A stretch of DNA of 64,000 bases from positions 13,879,626 to 13,943,625 of the forward strand of contig JAVIAB010000024.1 of the NCBI GenBank assembly GCA_032433765.1. Reading direction: 5' to 3'. Positions within the stretch are counted from its first letter, which is position 1. Each line of letters starts with the position of its first letter. Source of the DNA: Megaustenia siamemsis. Lineage: Eukaryota; Mollusca; Gastropoda; Stylommatophora; Ariophantidae. Made by a program: the position numbers and the translations under genes. This document shows positions 52,215-64,000 of the stretch, one piece after another. Below the pieces are notes generated by a model. It ran no database searches and was not told the DNA's origin. It saw only the letters and a list, made by a program, of their open reading frames with translations.

Positions 52215-52484
52215 AACTGTAAAGCTTCTGTGTAGAGTGAGAGAGAGAGAGAGAGAGATGGACTAACTGTAAAGTTTCTGTGTAGAGAGAGAGAGAGAGA
52301 GAAAGAGAGATGGACTAACTGTAAAGCTTCTGTGTAGAGAGAGAGAGAGAAAGAGAGATGGACTAAGTGTAAAGCTTCTGTGTAGAGAGAGAGATAGAGA
52401 AAGAGAGATGGACTAACTGTAAAGCTTTTGTGTAGAGAGAGAGAGAGAGAGAGAGAGATGGACTAACTGTAAAGCTTTTGTGTT

Positions 52485-52515
<31 letters not shown>

Positions 52516-52527
52516 AACTGTAAAGCT

Positions 52528-52558
<31 letters not shown>

Positions 52559-52581
52559 TGGACTAACTGTAAAGCTTCTGT

Positions 52582-52628
<47 letters not shown>

Positions 52629-52699
52629 CTAACTGTAAAGCTTCTGTGTAGAGAGAGAGAGAGAGAAAGAGAGATGGACTAACTGTAAAGCTTTTGTGT

Positions 52700-52734
<35 letters not shown>

Positions 52735-52979
52735 CTAACTGTAAAGCTTCTGTGTAGAGAGAGAGAGAGAGATGGACTAACCGTAAAGCTTCTGTGTAGA
52801 GAGAGAGAGAGGGAGATGGACTAACTGTAAAGCTTTGTGTAGAGAGAGAGAGAGAGAAAGAGAGATGACTAACTGTAAAGCTTCTGTGTAGAGAGAGAGA
52901 GAGAGAAGAGAGATGGACTAACTGTAAAGCTTCTGTGTAGAGAGAGAGAGAGATGGACTGAAAAACTGTAAGGCTTTGT

Positions 52980-53017
<38 letters not shown>

Positions 53018-53249
53018 ACTAACTGTAAAGCTCGCGTGTAAGAGAGGGACTAATTAACTGTAAGGCTTTTGTGTAGAGAGAGAGAGAGAGAGAGATGAAC
53101 TAACTGTAAAGCTCTTGTGTAAAGAGGACTAAATAACTGTAAGGCTTTTGTGTGTGTAGAGAGAAAGGAGAGAGAGAGAGAGAGAGAGAGATGAACTAAC
53201 TGTAAAGCTTTTGTGTAAAGAGGGACTAAATAACTGTAAGGCTTTTGTG

Positions 53250-53281
<32 letters not shown>

Positions 53282-53560
53282 TGACTAACTGTAAAGCTCT
53301 TGTGTAAAGAGAGGAGACTAAATAACTGTAAGGCTTTTGTGGAGAGAGAGAGAGATGAACTAACTGTAAAGCTCTTGTGTAAGAGAGGGATAAATAACTG
53401 GAAGGCTTTTGTGTAGAGAGAGAGAGAGAGAATGAGAGAGAGAATGAGAGAGAGAAGAGAATGAGAGAGAGAGAGAATGAGAGAGAGAGAGATGGACTAA
53501 CTGTAAAGCTTCTGTGTAGAGAGAGAGAGAAAGAGAGATGGACTAACTGTAAAGCTTTTT

Positions 53561-53597
<37 letters not shown>

Positions 53598-53709
53598 CTA
53601 ACTGTAAAGCTTCTGTGTAGAGAGAGAGAGAGAGAGAGATGGACTAACTGTAAAGCTTTGTGTAGAGAGAGAGAGAGAGAAGAGAGATGGACTAACTGTA
53701 AAGCTTTGT

Positions 53710-53752
<43 letters not shown>

Positions 53753-54047
53753 CTAACTGTAAAGCTTTTGTGTTGAGAGAGAGAGAGAGACTAACTGTAA
53801 AAGCTTTGTGTAGAGAGAGAGAGAGAGAGAGAGAGATGGACTAACTGTAAAGCTTTTGTGTAGAGAGAGAGAGAGAGAGAGAGATGGACTAACTGTAAAG
53901 CTTTTGTTAGAGAGAGAGAGAGAGAGAGTGAGATGGACTAACTGTAAAGCTTTTGTGTAGAGAGAGAGAGAGAGATGGACTAACTGTAAAGCTTTTGTGT
54001 TGAGAGAGAGAGAGAGAGAGAGAGAGATGGACTAACTGTAAAGCTTT

Positions 54048-54082
<35 letters not shown>

Positions 54083-54101
54083 CTAACTTTAAAGCTTTTG
54101 T

Positions 54102-54139
<38 letters not shown>

Positions 54140-54156
54140 AACTGTAAAGCTTTTGT

Positions 54157-54193
<37 letters not shown>

Positions 54194-54578
54194 CTAACTG
54201 TAAAGCTTTTGTGTAGGAGAGAGAGAGAGAAAGATGGACTAACTGTAAAGCTTCTGTGTAGAGAGAGAGAGAGAGAGAGAGATGGACTAACTGTAAAGCT
54301 TTTGTGTAGAGAGAGAGAGAGAGAGAGAGGAGATGACTAACTGTAAAGCTTTGTGTTGAGAGAGAGAGAGAGAGAGAGAGAGATGGACTAACTGTAAAGC
54401 TTCTGTGTAGAGAGAGAGAGAAGAAAGAGAGATGGACTAACTGTAAAGCTTTTGTGTAGCGAGAGAGAGAGATGGACTAACTGTAAAGCTTCTGTGTAGA
54501 GAGAGAGATAGAGATGGACTAACTGTAAAGCTTTTGTGTTAGAGAGAGAGAGATGGACTAACTGTAAAGTTTTTGTGT

Positions 54579-54609
<31 letters not shown>

Positions 54610-54912
54610 CTAACTGTAAAGCTTTTGTGTAGAGAGAGAGAGAGAGAGAGAGAGATGGACTAACTGTAAAGCTTTTGTGTAGAGAGAGAGAGAGAGAGAG
54701 AGATGGACTAACTGTAAAGCTTCTGTGTAGAGAGAGAGAGAAAGAGAGATGGACTAACTGTAAAGCTTTTGTGTAGAGAGAGAGAGAGAGAGATGGACTA
54801 ACTGTAAGCTTTTGTGTAGAGAGAGAGGAGAGAGAGAGATGGACTAACTGTAAAGTTTTTGTGTATGAGAGAGAGAGAAGAGAGAGATGGACTAACTGTA
54901 AAGCTAATGTGT

Positions 54913-54944
<32 letters not shown>

Positions 54945-55151
54945 TGGACTAACTGTAAAGCTTTTGCGTAGAGAGAGAGAGAGAGAGAGAGAGATGGACT
55001 AACTGTAAAGCTTTTGTGTAGAGAGAGAGAGAGAGAGAGATGGACCAACTGTAAAGTTTTGTGTAGAGAGAGAGAGAGAGAGAGATGGACTAACTGTAAA
55101 GCTTTTGTGTGAGAGAGAGAGAGAGAGAGGACTAACTGTAAAGCTTTGTGT

Positions 55152-55182
<31 letters not shown>

Positions 55183-55203
55183 CTAACTGTAAAGCTTGTG
55201 TGT

Positions 55204-55234
<31 letters not shown>

Positions 55235-55440
55235 CTAACTGTAAAGCTTTTGTGTAGAGAGAGAGAGAGAGAGAGATGGACTAACTGTAAAGCTTTTGTG
55301 TTGAGAGAGAGAGAGAGAGAGATGGACTAACTGTAAAGCTTTTGTGTTAGAGAGAGAGAGAGAGAGATGGACTAACTGTAAAGCTTTTGTGTTGAGAGAG
55401 AGAGAGAGAGAGAGAGATGGACTAACTGTAAAGCTTTTGT

Positions 55441-55475
<35 letters not shown>

Positions 55476-55640
55476 CTAACTGTAAAGCTTTTGTGTTGAG
55501 AAGAGAGAGAGAGAGAGAGATGGACTAACTGTAAAGCTTTTGTGTTGAGAGAGAGAGAGAGAGAGAGAGATGGACTAACTGTAAAGCTTTGTGTTGAGAA
55601 GAGAGAGAGAGAGAGAGAGAGATGGACTAACTGTAAAGCT

Positions 55641-55673
<33 letters not shown>

Positions 55674-55696
55674 TGGACTAACTGTAAAGCTTTTGT

Positions 55697-55733
<37 letters not shown>

Positions 55734-56094
55734 CTAACTGTAAAGCTTTTGTGTAGAGAGAGAGAGAGAGAGAGATGGACTAACTGTAAAGCTTCTGTGT
55801 AGAGAGAGAGAGAGAAAGAGAGATGGACTAACTGTAAAGCTTCTGTGTAGAGAGAGAGAGAAGAGAGAGAGAGAGATGGACTAACTGTAAAGCTTTCTGT
55901 GTGTAGAGAGAGAGAGAGAGAGAGAGATGGACTAACTGTAAAGCTTTTTGTTGAGAGAGAGAGAGAGAGAGAGAGATGGACTAACTGTAAAGCTTTGTGG
56001 TAGAGAGAGAGAGACAGAGATGGACTAACTGTAAAGCTTCTGTGTAGAGAGAGAGAGAGAGAAGAGAGATGGACTAACTGTAAAGCTTCTGTGT

Positions 56095-56134
<40 letters not shown>

Positions 56135-56157
56135 TGGACTAACTGTAAAGCTTCTGT

Positions 56158-56192
<35 letters not shown>

Positions 56193-57435
56193 CTAACTGT
56201 AAAGCTTCTGTGTAGAGAGAGAGAGAGAGAGGAGAGATGGACTAACTGTAAAGTTTCTGTGTAGAGATAGAGAGAGAGAGAGAAAGAGAGATGGACTAAC
56301 TGTAAAGCTTCTGTGTAGAGAGAGAGAGAGAAAGAGAGATGGACTAAGTGTAAAGCTTCTGTGTAGAGAGAGAGATAGAGAAAGAGAGATNNNNNNNNNN
56401 NNNNNNNNNNNNNNNNNNNNNNNNNNNNNNNNNNNNNNNNNNNNNNNNNNNNNNNNNNNNNNNNNNNNNNNNNNNNNNNNNNNNNNNNNNNNNNNNNNNN
56501 AGAGAGAGAGAGAGAGAGAGAGATGGACTAACTGTAAAGCTTCTGTGTAGAGAGAGAGAGAGAGAGATGGACTAACTGTAAAGCTTTTGTGTAGAGAGAG
56601 AGAGAGAGAGAGATGGACTAACTGTAAAGCTTTTGTGTAGAGAGAGAGAGAGAGAGAGAGATGGACTAACTGTAAAGCTTTTGTGTAGAGAGAGAGAGAG
56701 AGATGGACTAACTGTAAAGCTTTTTGTGTAGAGAGAGAGAGAGATGGACTAACTGTAAAGCTTTTTGTGTAGAGAGAGAGAGAGAGATGGACTAACTGTA
56801 AAGCTTTTGTGTAGAGAGAGAGAGAGAGAGAGATGGACTAACTGTAAAGCTTTTGTGTAGAGAGAGAGAGAGAGATGGACTAACTGTAAAGCTTCTGTGT
56901 AGAGAGAGAGAGAAAGAGAGATGGACTAACTGTAAAGCTTTTGTGTAGAGAGAGAGAGAGATGGACTAACTGTAAAGCTTTTGTGTAGAGAGAGAGAGAG
57001 GAGAGAGAGATGGACTAACTGTAAAGCTTTTGTGTAGAGAGAGAGAGAAGAGAGATGGACTAACTGTAAAGCTTTTGTGTAGAGAGAGAGAGAGAGGACT
57101 AACTGTAAAGCTTTTGTGTAGAGAGAGAGAGAGAGAGAGATGGACTAACTGTAAAGCTTTTTGTAAGAGAGAGAGAGAGAGAGAGAGATGGACTAACTGT
57201 AAAGCTTTGTGTAGAGAGAGAAGAGAGAGAGATGGACTAACTGTAAAGCTTTTGTGTAGAGAGAGAGAGAGAGAGAGATGGACTAACTGTAAAGCTTTTG
57301 TGTAGAGAGAGAGAGAGAGAGAGATGGACTAACTGTAAAGCTTTTGTGTTGAGAGAGAGAGAGAGAGATGGACTAACTGTAAAGCTTTTGTGTAGAGAGA
57401 GAGAGAGAGAGATGGACTAACTGTAAAGCTTTTGT

Positions 57436-57470
<35 letters not shown>

Positions 57471-58121
57471 CTAACTAACTGTAAAGCTTTTGTGTAGAGA
57501 GAGAGAGAGAGAGATGGACTAACTGTAAAGCTTTTGTGTAGAGAGAGAGAGAGAGAGAGATGGACTAACTGTAAAGCTTTTGTGTAGGAGAGAGAGAGAG
57601 AGAGAGAGAGAGATGGACTAACTGTAAAGCTTTTGTGTAGAGAGAGAGAGAGAGAGAGATGGACTAACTGTAAAGCTTCTGTGTGAGAGAGAGAGAGATG
57701 GACTAACTGTAAAGCTTTTGTGTAGAGAGAGAGAGAGAGAGAGAGAGATGGACTAACTGTAAAGCTTTTGTGTAGAGAGAGAGAGAGAGAGATGGACTAA
57801 CTGTAAAGCTTTTGTGTTGAGAGAGAGAGAGAGAGAGATGGACTAACTGTAAAGCTTTTGTGTAGAGAGAGAGAGAGAGAGAGATGGACTAACTGTAAAG
57901 CTTTTGTGTAGAGAGAGAGAGAGAGAGATGGACTAACTGTAAAGCTTCTGTGTAGAGAGAGAGAGAGAAAGAGAGAGGAGAGAGAGAGAGAGAGATGGAC
58001 TAACTGTAAAGCTTCTGTGTATAGAGAGAGAGAGAGAGAGAGAGATGGACTAACTGTAAAGCTTCTGTGAAGAGAGAGAGAGAGAGAGAGAGAGATGGAC
58101 TAACTGTAAAGCTTTCTGTGT

Positions 58122-58152
<31 letters not shown>

Positions 58153-58812
58153 CTAACTGTAAAGCTTCTGTGTAGAGAGAGAGAGAGAGAGAAGAGAGAT
58201 GGACTAACTGTAAAGCTTCTGTGTAGAGAGAGAGAGAGAAAGAGAGATGGACTAACTGTAAAGCTTCTGTGTAGAGAGAGAGAGAGAAGAGAGATGGACT
58301 AACTGTAAAGCTTTTGTGTAGAGAGAGAGAGAGAGAGATGGACTAACTGTAAAGCTTTTGTGTTAGAGAGAGAGAGAGAGATGGACTAACTGTAAAGCTT
58401 TTGTGTTGAGAGAGAGAGAGAGAGAGATGGACTAACTGTAAAGCTTTTGTGTTGAGAGAGAGAGAGAGAGATGGACTAACTGTAAAGCTTTGTGTTTGAG
58501 AGAGAGAGAGAGAGATGGACTAACTGTAAAGCTTTTGTGTTGAGAGAGAGAGAGAGAGATGGACTAACTGTAAAGCTTTTGTGTTGAGAGATAGAGAGAG
58601 AGATGGACTAACTGTAAAGCTTCTGTGTAGAGAGAGAGAGAGAAAGAGAGATGGACTAACTGTAAAGCTTCTGTGTAGAGAGAGAGAGAGAGAGAGAGAG
58701 ATGGACTAACTGTAAAGCTTCTGTGTAGAGAGAGAGAGAGCGAGATGGACTAACTGTAAAGCTTTTGTGTAGAGAGAGAGAGAGAGAGATGGACTAACTG
58801 TAAAGCTTTTGT

Positions 58813-58853
<41 letters not shown>

Positions 58854-58914
58854 CTAACTGTAAAGCTTTTGTGTAGAGAGAGAGAGAGAGATGGACTAAC
58901 TGTAAAGCTTTTGT

Positions 58915-58949
<35 letters not shown>

Positions 58950-58968
58950 CTAACTGTAAAGCTTTTGT

Positions 58969-59003
<35 letters not shown>

Positions 59004-59126
59004 CTAACTGTAAAGCTTTTGTGTTGAGAGAGAGAGAGAGAGAGAGAGATGGACTAACTGTAAAACTTTTGTGTTGAGAGAGAGAGAGAGATAGAGAGAG
59101 AGATGGACTAAGTGTAAAGTTTTTGT

Positions 59127-59161
<35 letters not shown>

Positions 59162-59640
59162 CTAACTGTAAAGCTTTGTGTTGAGAGAGAGAGAGAGAGA
59201 GAGAGAAATGGACTAACTGTAAAGCTTTTGTGTTGAGAGAGAGAGAGAGATGGACTAACTGTAAAGCTTTTGTGTTGAGAGAGAGAGAGAGAGAGAGATG
59301 GACTAACTGTAAAGCTTTTGTGTTGAGAGAGAGAGAGAGAGAGATGGACTAACTGTAAAGCTTTTGTGTTGAGAGAGAGAGAGATGGACTAACTGTAAAG
59401 CTTTGTGTTGAGAGAGAGAGAGAGAGAGATGGACTAACTGTAAAGCTTTTGTGTTGAGAGAGAGAGAGAGAGAGAGATGGACTAACTGTAAAGCTTTTGT
59501 GTTGAGAGAGAGAGAGAGAGAGATGGACTAACTGTAAAGCTTTTGTGTTGAGAGAGAGAGAGAGAGAGAGAGAGATGGACTAACTGTAAAGCTTTTGTGT
59601 TGAGAGAGAGAGAGAGATGGACTAACTGTAAAGCTTTTGT

Positions 59641-59679
<39 letters not shown>

Positions 59680-59750
59680 CTAACTGTAAAGCTTTTGTGC
59701 TGAGAGAGAGAGAGAGAGAGAGAGAGATGGACTAACTGTAAAGCTTTTGT

Positions 59751-59789
<39 letters not shown>

Positions 59790-59852
59790 CTAACTGTAAA
59801 GATTTTGTGTTGAGAGAGAGAGAGAGAGATGGACTAACTGTAAAGCTTTTGT

Positions 59853-59889
<37 letters not shown>

Positions 59890-60094
59890 CTAACTGTAAA
59901 GCTTTTGTGTAGAGAGAGAGAGAGAGAGAGAGATGGACTAACTGTAAAGCTTTTGTGTTGAGAGAGAGAGAGAGATGGACTAACTGTAAAGCTTTTGTGT
60001 TGAGAGAGAGAGAGAGAGAGAGAGATGGACTAACTGTAAAGCTTTTGTGTTGAGAGAGAGAGAGAGAGATGGACTAACTGTAAAGCTTTTGTGT

Positions 60095-60125
<31 letters not shown>

Positions 60126-60519
60126 CTAACTGTAAAGCTTTTGTGTTGAGAGAGAGAGAGAGAGATGGACTAACTGTAAAGCTTTTGTGTAGAGAGAGAG
60201 AGAGAGAGATGGACTAACTGTAAAGCTTTTGTGTTGAGAGAGAGAGAGAGAGATGGACTAACTGTAAAGCTTTTGTGTTGAGAGAGAGAGAGAGAGAGAG
60301 AGAGATGGACTAACTGTAAAGCTTTTGTGTTGAGAGAGAGAGAGAGAGAGATAGAGATGGACTAACTGTAAAGCTTTTGTGTTGAGAGAGAGAGAGAGAG
60401 AGAGATGGACTAACTGTAAAGCTTTTGTGTTGAGAGAGAGAGAGAGAGAGATGGACTAACTGTAAAGCTTTTGTGTTGAGAGAGAGGAGAGAGAGATGGA
60501 CTAACTGTAAAGCTTTTGT

Positions 60520-60556
<37 letters not shown>

Positions 60557-61763
60557 CTAACTGTAAAGCTTTTGTGTTGAGAGAGAGAGAGATGGACTAA
60601 CTGTAAAGCTTTTGTGTTGAGAGAGAGAGAGAGAGATGGACTAACTGTAAAGCTTTTGTGTTGAGAGAGAGAGAGAGAGATGGACTAACTGTAAAGCTTT
60701 TGTGTTGAGAGAGAGAGAGAGAGAGAGATGGACTAACTGTAAAGCTTTTGTGTTGAGAGAGAGAGAGATGGACTAACTGTAAAGCTTTCGTGTTGAGAGA
60801 GAGAGAGAGAGATGGACTAACTGTAAAGCTTTTGTGTTGAGAGAGAGAGAGAGAGAGAGAGAGATGGACTAACTGTAAAGCTTTTGTGTTGAGAGAGAGA
60901 GAGAGAGATGGACTAACTGTAAAGCTTTTGTGCTGTGAGAGAGAGAGAGAGAGAGATGGACTAACTGTAAAGCTTCTGTGTAGAGAGAGAGAGAGAGAGA
61001 GTGATGGACTAACTGTAAAGCTTCTGAGTAGAGAGAGAGAGAGAAAGAGAGATGGACTAACTGTAAAGCTTCTGTGTAGAGAGAGAGAGAGAAAGAGAGA
61101 TGGACTAACTGTAAAGCTTCTGTGTAGAGAGAGAGAGAGAAAGAGAGATGGACTAACTGTAAAGCTTTTGTGTAGAGAGAGAGAGAGAGATGGACTAACT
61201 GTAAAGCTTTTGTGTAGAGAGAGAGAGAGAGAGAGAGAGATGGACTAACTGTAAAGCTTTTGTGTTGAGAGAGAGAGAGAGAGAGAGATGGACTAACTGT
61301 AAAGCTTTTGTGTTGAGAGAGAGAGAGAGAGATGGACTAACTGTAAAGCTTTTGTGTTGAGAGAGAGAGAGAGAGAGAGATGGACTAACTGTAAAGCTTT
61401 TGTGTTGAGAGAGAGAGAGAGATGGACTAACTGTAAAGCTTTTGTGTTGAGAGAGAGAGAGAGAGAGATGGACTAACTGTAAAGCTTTTGTGTTGAGAGA
61501 GAGAGAGAGATGGACTAACTGTAAAGCTTCTGTGTAGAGAGAGAGAGAGATGGACTAACTGTAAAGCTTCTGTGTAGAGAGAGAGAGAGAAAGAGAGATG
61601 GACTAACTGTAAAGCTTCTGTGTAGAGAGAGAGAGAGAGAGAGATGGACTAACTGTAAAGCTTCTGTGTATAGAGAGAGAGAGAGAGAGATGGACTAACT
61701 GTAAAGCTTTTGTGTAGAGAGAGAGAGAGAGAGAGAGATGGACTAACTGTAAAGCTTTTGTGT

Positions 61764-61794
<31 letters not shown>

Positions 61795-61812
61795 CTAACT
61801 GTAAAGCTTTTG

Positions 61813-61851
<39 letters not shown>

Positions 61852-62113
61852 CTAACTGTAAAGCTTTTGTGTTGAGAGAGAGAGAGAGAGAGAGAGATGG
61901 ACTAACTGTAAAGCTTTTGTGTTGAGAGAGAGAGAGAGAGAGAGATGGACTAACTGTAAAGCTTTTGTGTTGAGAGAGAGAGAGAGAGAGAGAGAGATGG
62001 ACTAACTGTAAAGCTTTTGTGTTGAGAGAGAGAGAGAGAGAGATGGACTAAGTGTAAACGTTTTTGTGTTGAGAGAGAGAGAGAGAGAGATGGACTAACT
62101 GTAAAGCTTTTGT

Positions 62114-62148
<35 letters not shown>

Positions 62149-62405
62149 CTAACTGTAAAGCTTTTGTGTTGAGAAAGAGAGAGAGAGAGATGGACTAACT
62201 GTAAAGCTTTTGTGTTGAGAGAGAGAGAGAGAGAGAGATGGACTAACTGTAAAGCTTTTGTGTTGAGAGAGAGAGAGAGAGATGGACTAACTGTAAAGCT
62301 TTTGTGTTGAGAGAGAGAGAGAGAGATGGACTAACTATAAAGCTTTTGTGTTGAGAGAGAGAGAGAGAGAGAGAGAGATGGACTAACTGTAAAGCTTTTG
62401 TGTTA

Positions 62406-62436
<31 letters not shown>

Positions 62437-62595
62437 CTAACTGTAAAGCTTTTGTGTTGAGAGAGAGAGAGAGAGAGAGAGAGATGGACTAACTGTAAAG
62501 CTTTTGTGTTGAGAGAGAGAGAGAGAGAGAGATGGACTAACTGTAAAGCTTTTGTGTTGAGAGAGAGAGAGATGGACTAACTGTAAAGCTTTTGT

Positions 62596-62630
<35 letters not shown>

Positions 62631-62649
62631 CTAACTGTAAAGCTTTTGT

Positions 62650-62686
<37 letters not shown>

Positions 62687-62809
62687 CTAACTGTAAAGCT
62701 TTTGTGTTGAGAGAGAGAGAGAGAGATGGACTAACTGTAAAGCTTTTGTGTTGAGAGAGAGAGAGAGAGAGAGATAGAGAGAGAGATGGACTAACTGTAA
62801 AGCTTTTGT

Positions 62810-62846
<37 letters not shown>

Positions 62847-62957
62847 CTAACTGTAAAGCTTTTGTGTTGAGAGAGAGAGAGAGAGAGAGAGAGATGGACT
62901 AACTGTAAAGCTTTTGTGTAGAGAGAGAGAGAGATGGACTAACTGTAAAGCTTTTGT

Positions 62958-62996
<39 letters not shown>

Positions 62997-63448
62997 CTAA
63001 CTGTAAAGCTTTTGTGTTGAGAGAGAGAGAGAGAGAGAGATGGGCTAACTGTAAAGCTTTTGTGTTGAGAGAGAGAGAGAGAGAGAGAGATGGACTAACT
63101 GTAAAGCTTTTGTGTTGAGAGAGAGAGAGAGAGAGAGAGAGATGGACTAACTGTAAAGCTTTTGTGTAGAGAGAGAGAGAGAGAGAGATGGACTAACTGT
63201 AAAGCTTTTGTGTTGAGATAGAGAGAGAGAGATGGACTAACTGTAAAGCTTTTGTGTAGAGAGAGAGAGAGAGAGAGATGGACTAACTGTAAAGCTTTTT
63301 GTGTTGAGAGAGAGAGAGAGAGATGGACTAACTGTAAAGCTTTTGTGTTGAGAGAGAGAGAGAGAGAGAGAGAGATGGACTAACTGTAAAGCTTTTGTGT
63401 TGAGAGAGAGAGAGAGAGAGAGAGATGGACTAACTGTAAAGCTTTTGT

Positions 63449-63483
<35 letters not shown>

Positions 63484-63634
63484 CTAACTGTAAAGCTTTT
63501 GTGTTGAGAGAGAGAGAGAGAGAGAGATGGACTAACTGTAAAGCTTTTGTGTTGAGAGAGAGAGAGATGTACTAACTGTAAAGCTTTTGTGTTGAGAGAG
63601 AGAGAGAGAGATGGACTAACTGTAAAGCTTTTGT

Positions 63635-63669
<35 letters not shown>

Positions 63670-63769
63670 CTAACTGTAAAGCTTTTGTGTTGAGAGAGAG
63701 AGAGAGAGATTGACTAACTGTAAAGCTTTGTGTTGAGAGAGAGAGATGGACTAACTGTAAAGCTTTTGT

Positions 63770-63806
<37 letters not shown>

Positions 63807-64000
63807 CTAACTGTAAAGCTTTTGTGTTGAGAGAGAGAGAGAGATGGACTAACTGTAAAGCTTTTGTGTTGAGAGAGAGAGAGAGATGGACTAACTGTAA
63901 AGCTTTTGTGTTGAGAGAGAGAGAGAGAGAGAGAGATCGACTAACTGTAAAGCTTTTGTGTTGAGAGAGAGAGAGAGAGAGAGAGAGATGGACTAACTGT
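47795..64000. repeat. 16-kb composite array: ~25-bp core plus variable (GA)n
   Basis: The repeated core is ATGGACTAACTGTAAAGCTT plus TTGTGTA or TTGTGTTG, joined to 4-25 GA dinucleotides; several hundred units reach the end of the window. 47795-49510 and 52960-53420 use a two-part unit (GATGAACTAACTGTAAAGCT, GTGTAAAGAGGGACTAAATA, then ACTGTAAGGCTTTTGTGT and (GA)n). The first seeds, without GA runs, are at 47800-47890. CTTCTGTGTAG variants cluster at ~51.8-56.4 kb, and GTGTTGAG dominates from ~58.3 kb. Apparent proteins rich in R-E repeats and L-T-V-K-L-L-C are artefacts of the array. Confidence 0.97.
56391..56500. other. Assembly gap (110 N)
   Basis: A run of 110 undetermined bases inside the GA-core array. 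The sequence on both sides is array, so true gap length is unknown. Confidence 0.99.

Noticed and set aside
49232..61248. Frames with R-E-R-E runs and L-T-V-K-L-L-C
   Set aside because: Translations of (GA)n plus the core of the 16-kb array; no start context or conservation signal.

Overview
The window reads as non-coding DNA from a large, repeat-rich invertebrate animal genome. The evidence is degenerate non-LTR retrotransposon fragments with (ATG)n tails, several tRNA-headed SINE families with target-site duplications (TSDs), very long minisatellites and one spliced host exon. A mollusc is my best guess from the mix of RTE-type LINEs, an RNase H-bearing I/Ingi/Nimb-like LINE and tRNA SINEs, but nothing in the sequence proves it. 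No prokaryotic gene, operon, CRISPR array or viral gene was seen.

Layout. 1-5.6 kb: short minisatellites (31, 26 and 33 bp) and decayed RTE LINE ends. 5.6-7.4 kb: SINEs, one nested in another repeat. 7.5-11.6 kb: a 30-bp minisatellite of about 137 units with a near-perfect 900-bp internal duplication. 11.8-14.1 kb: a LINE end, then a 29-bp minisatellite. 14.1-16.5 kb: RTE ends and two SINEs. 16.5-18.4 kb: an 18-bp purine-only-strand minisatellite. 18.45-18.65 kb (minus): the only recognisable host coding sequence, a 67-codon exon resembling the extracellular domain of a metabotropic GABA-B receptor. 18.8-20.1 kb: the best-preserved RTE reverse transcriptase. 20.4-24.0 kb: a 45-bp minisatellite. 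24-38 kb: RTE and other LINE ends, SINEs including a dimeric-tRNA SINE, and a minisatellite interrupted by nested insertions. 38.0-43.2 kb: a 31-bp minisatellite split by a full-length 4.05-kb minus-strand LINE with AP-endonuclease, reverse transcriptase and RNase H, flanked by a 12-bp TSD. Its 5' terminus folds on paper like an HDV-type self-cleaving ribozyme. 43.7-47.7 kb: LINE ends and five SINEs. 47.8-64.0 kb: one 16-kb array of a ~25-bp core joined to variable (GA)n, with a 110-base N gap.

How it fits together. If the GABA-B-like exon is functional, most of the window is probably intron or flank of that gene, filled by LINEs, by SINEs that presumably borrow LINE machinery, and by tandem arrays. 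Short tandem expansions (38, 41, 41, 52 and ~136 bp units) lie inside mobile-element copies, which suggests how the larger minisatellites arise. The very long open frames seen here are by-products of array periodicity and are not listed as genes.
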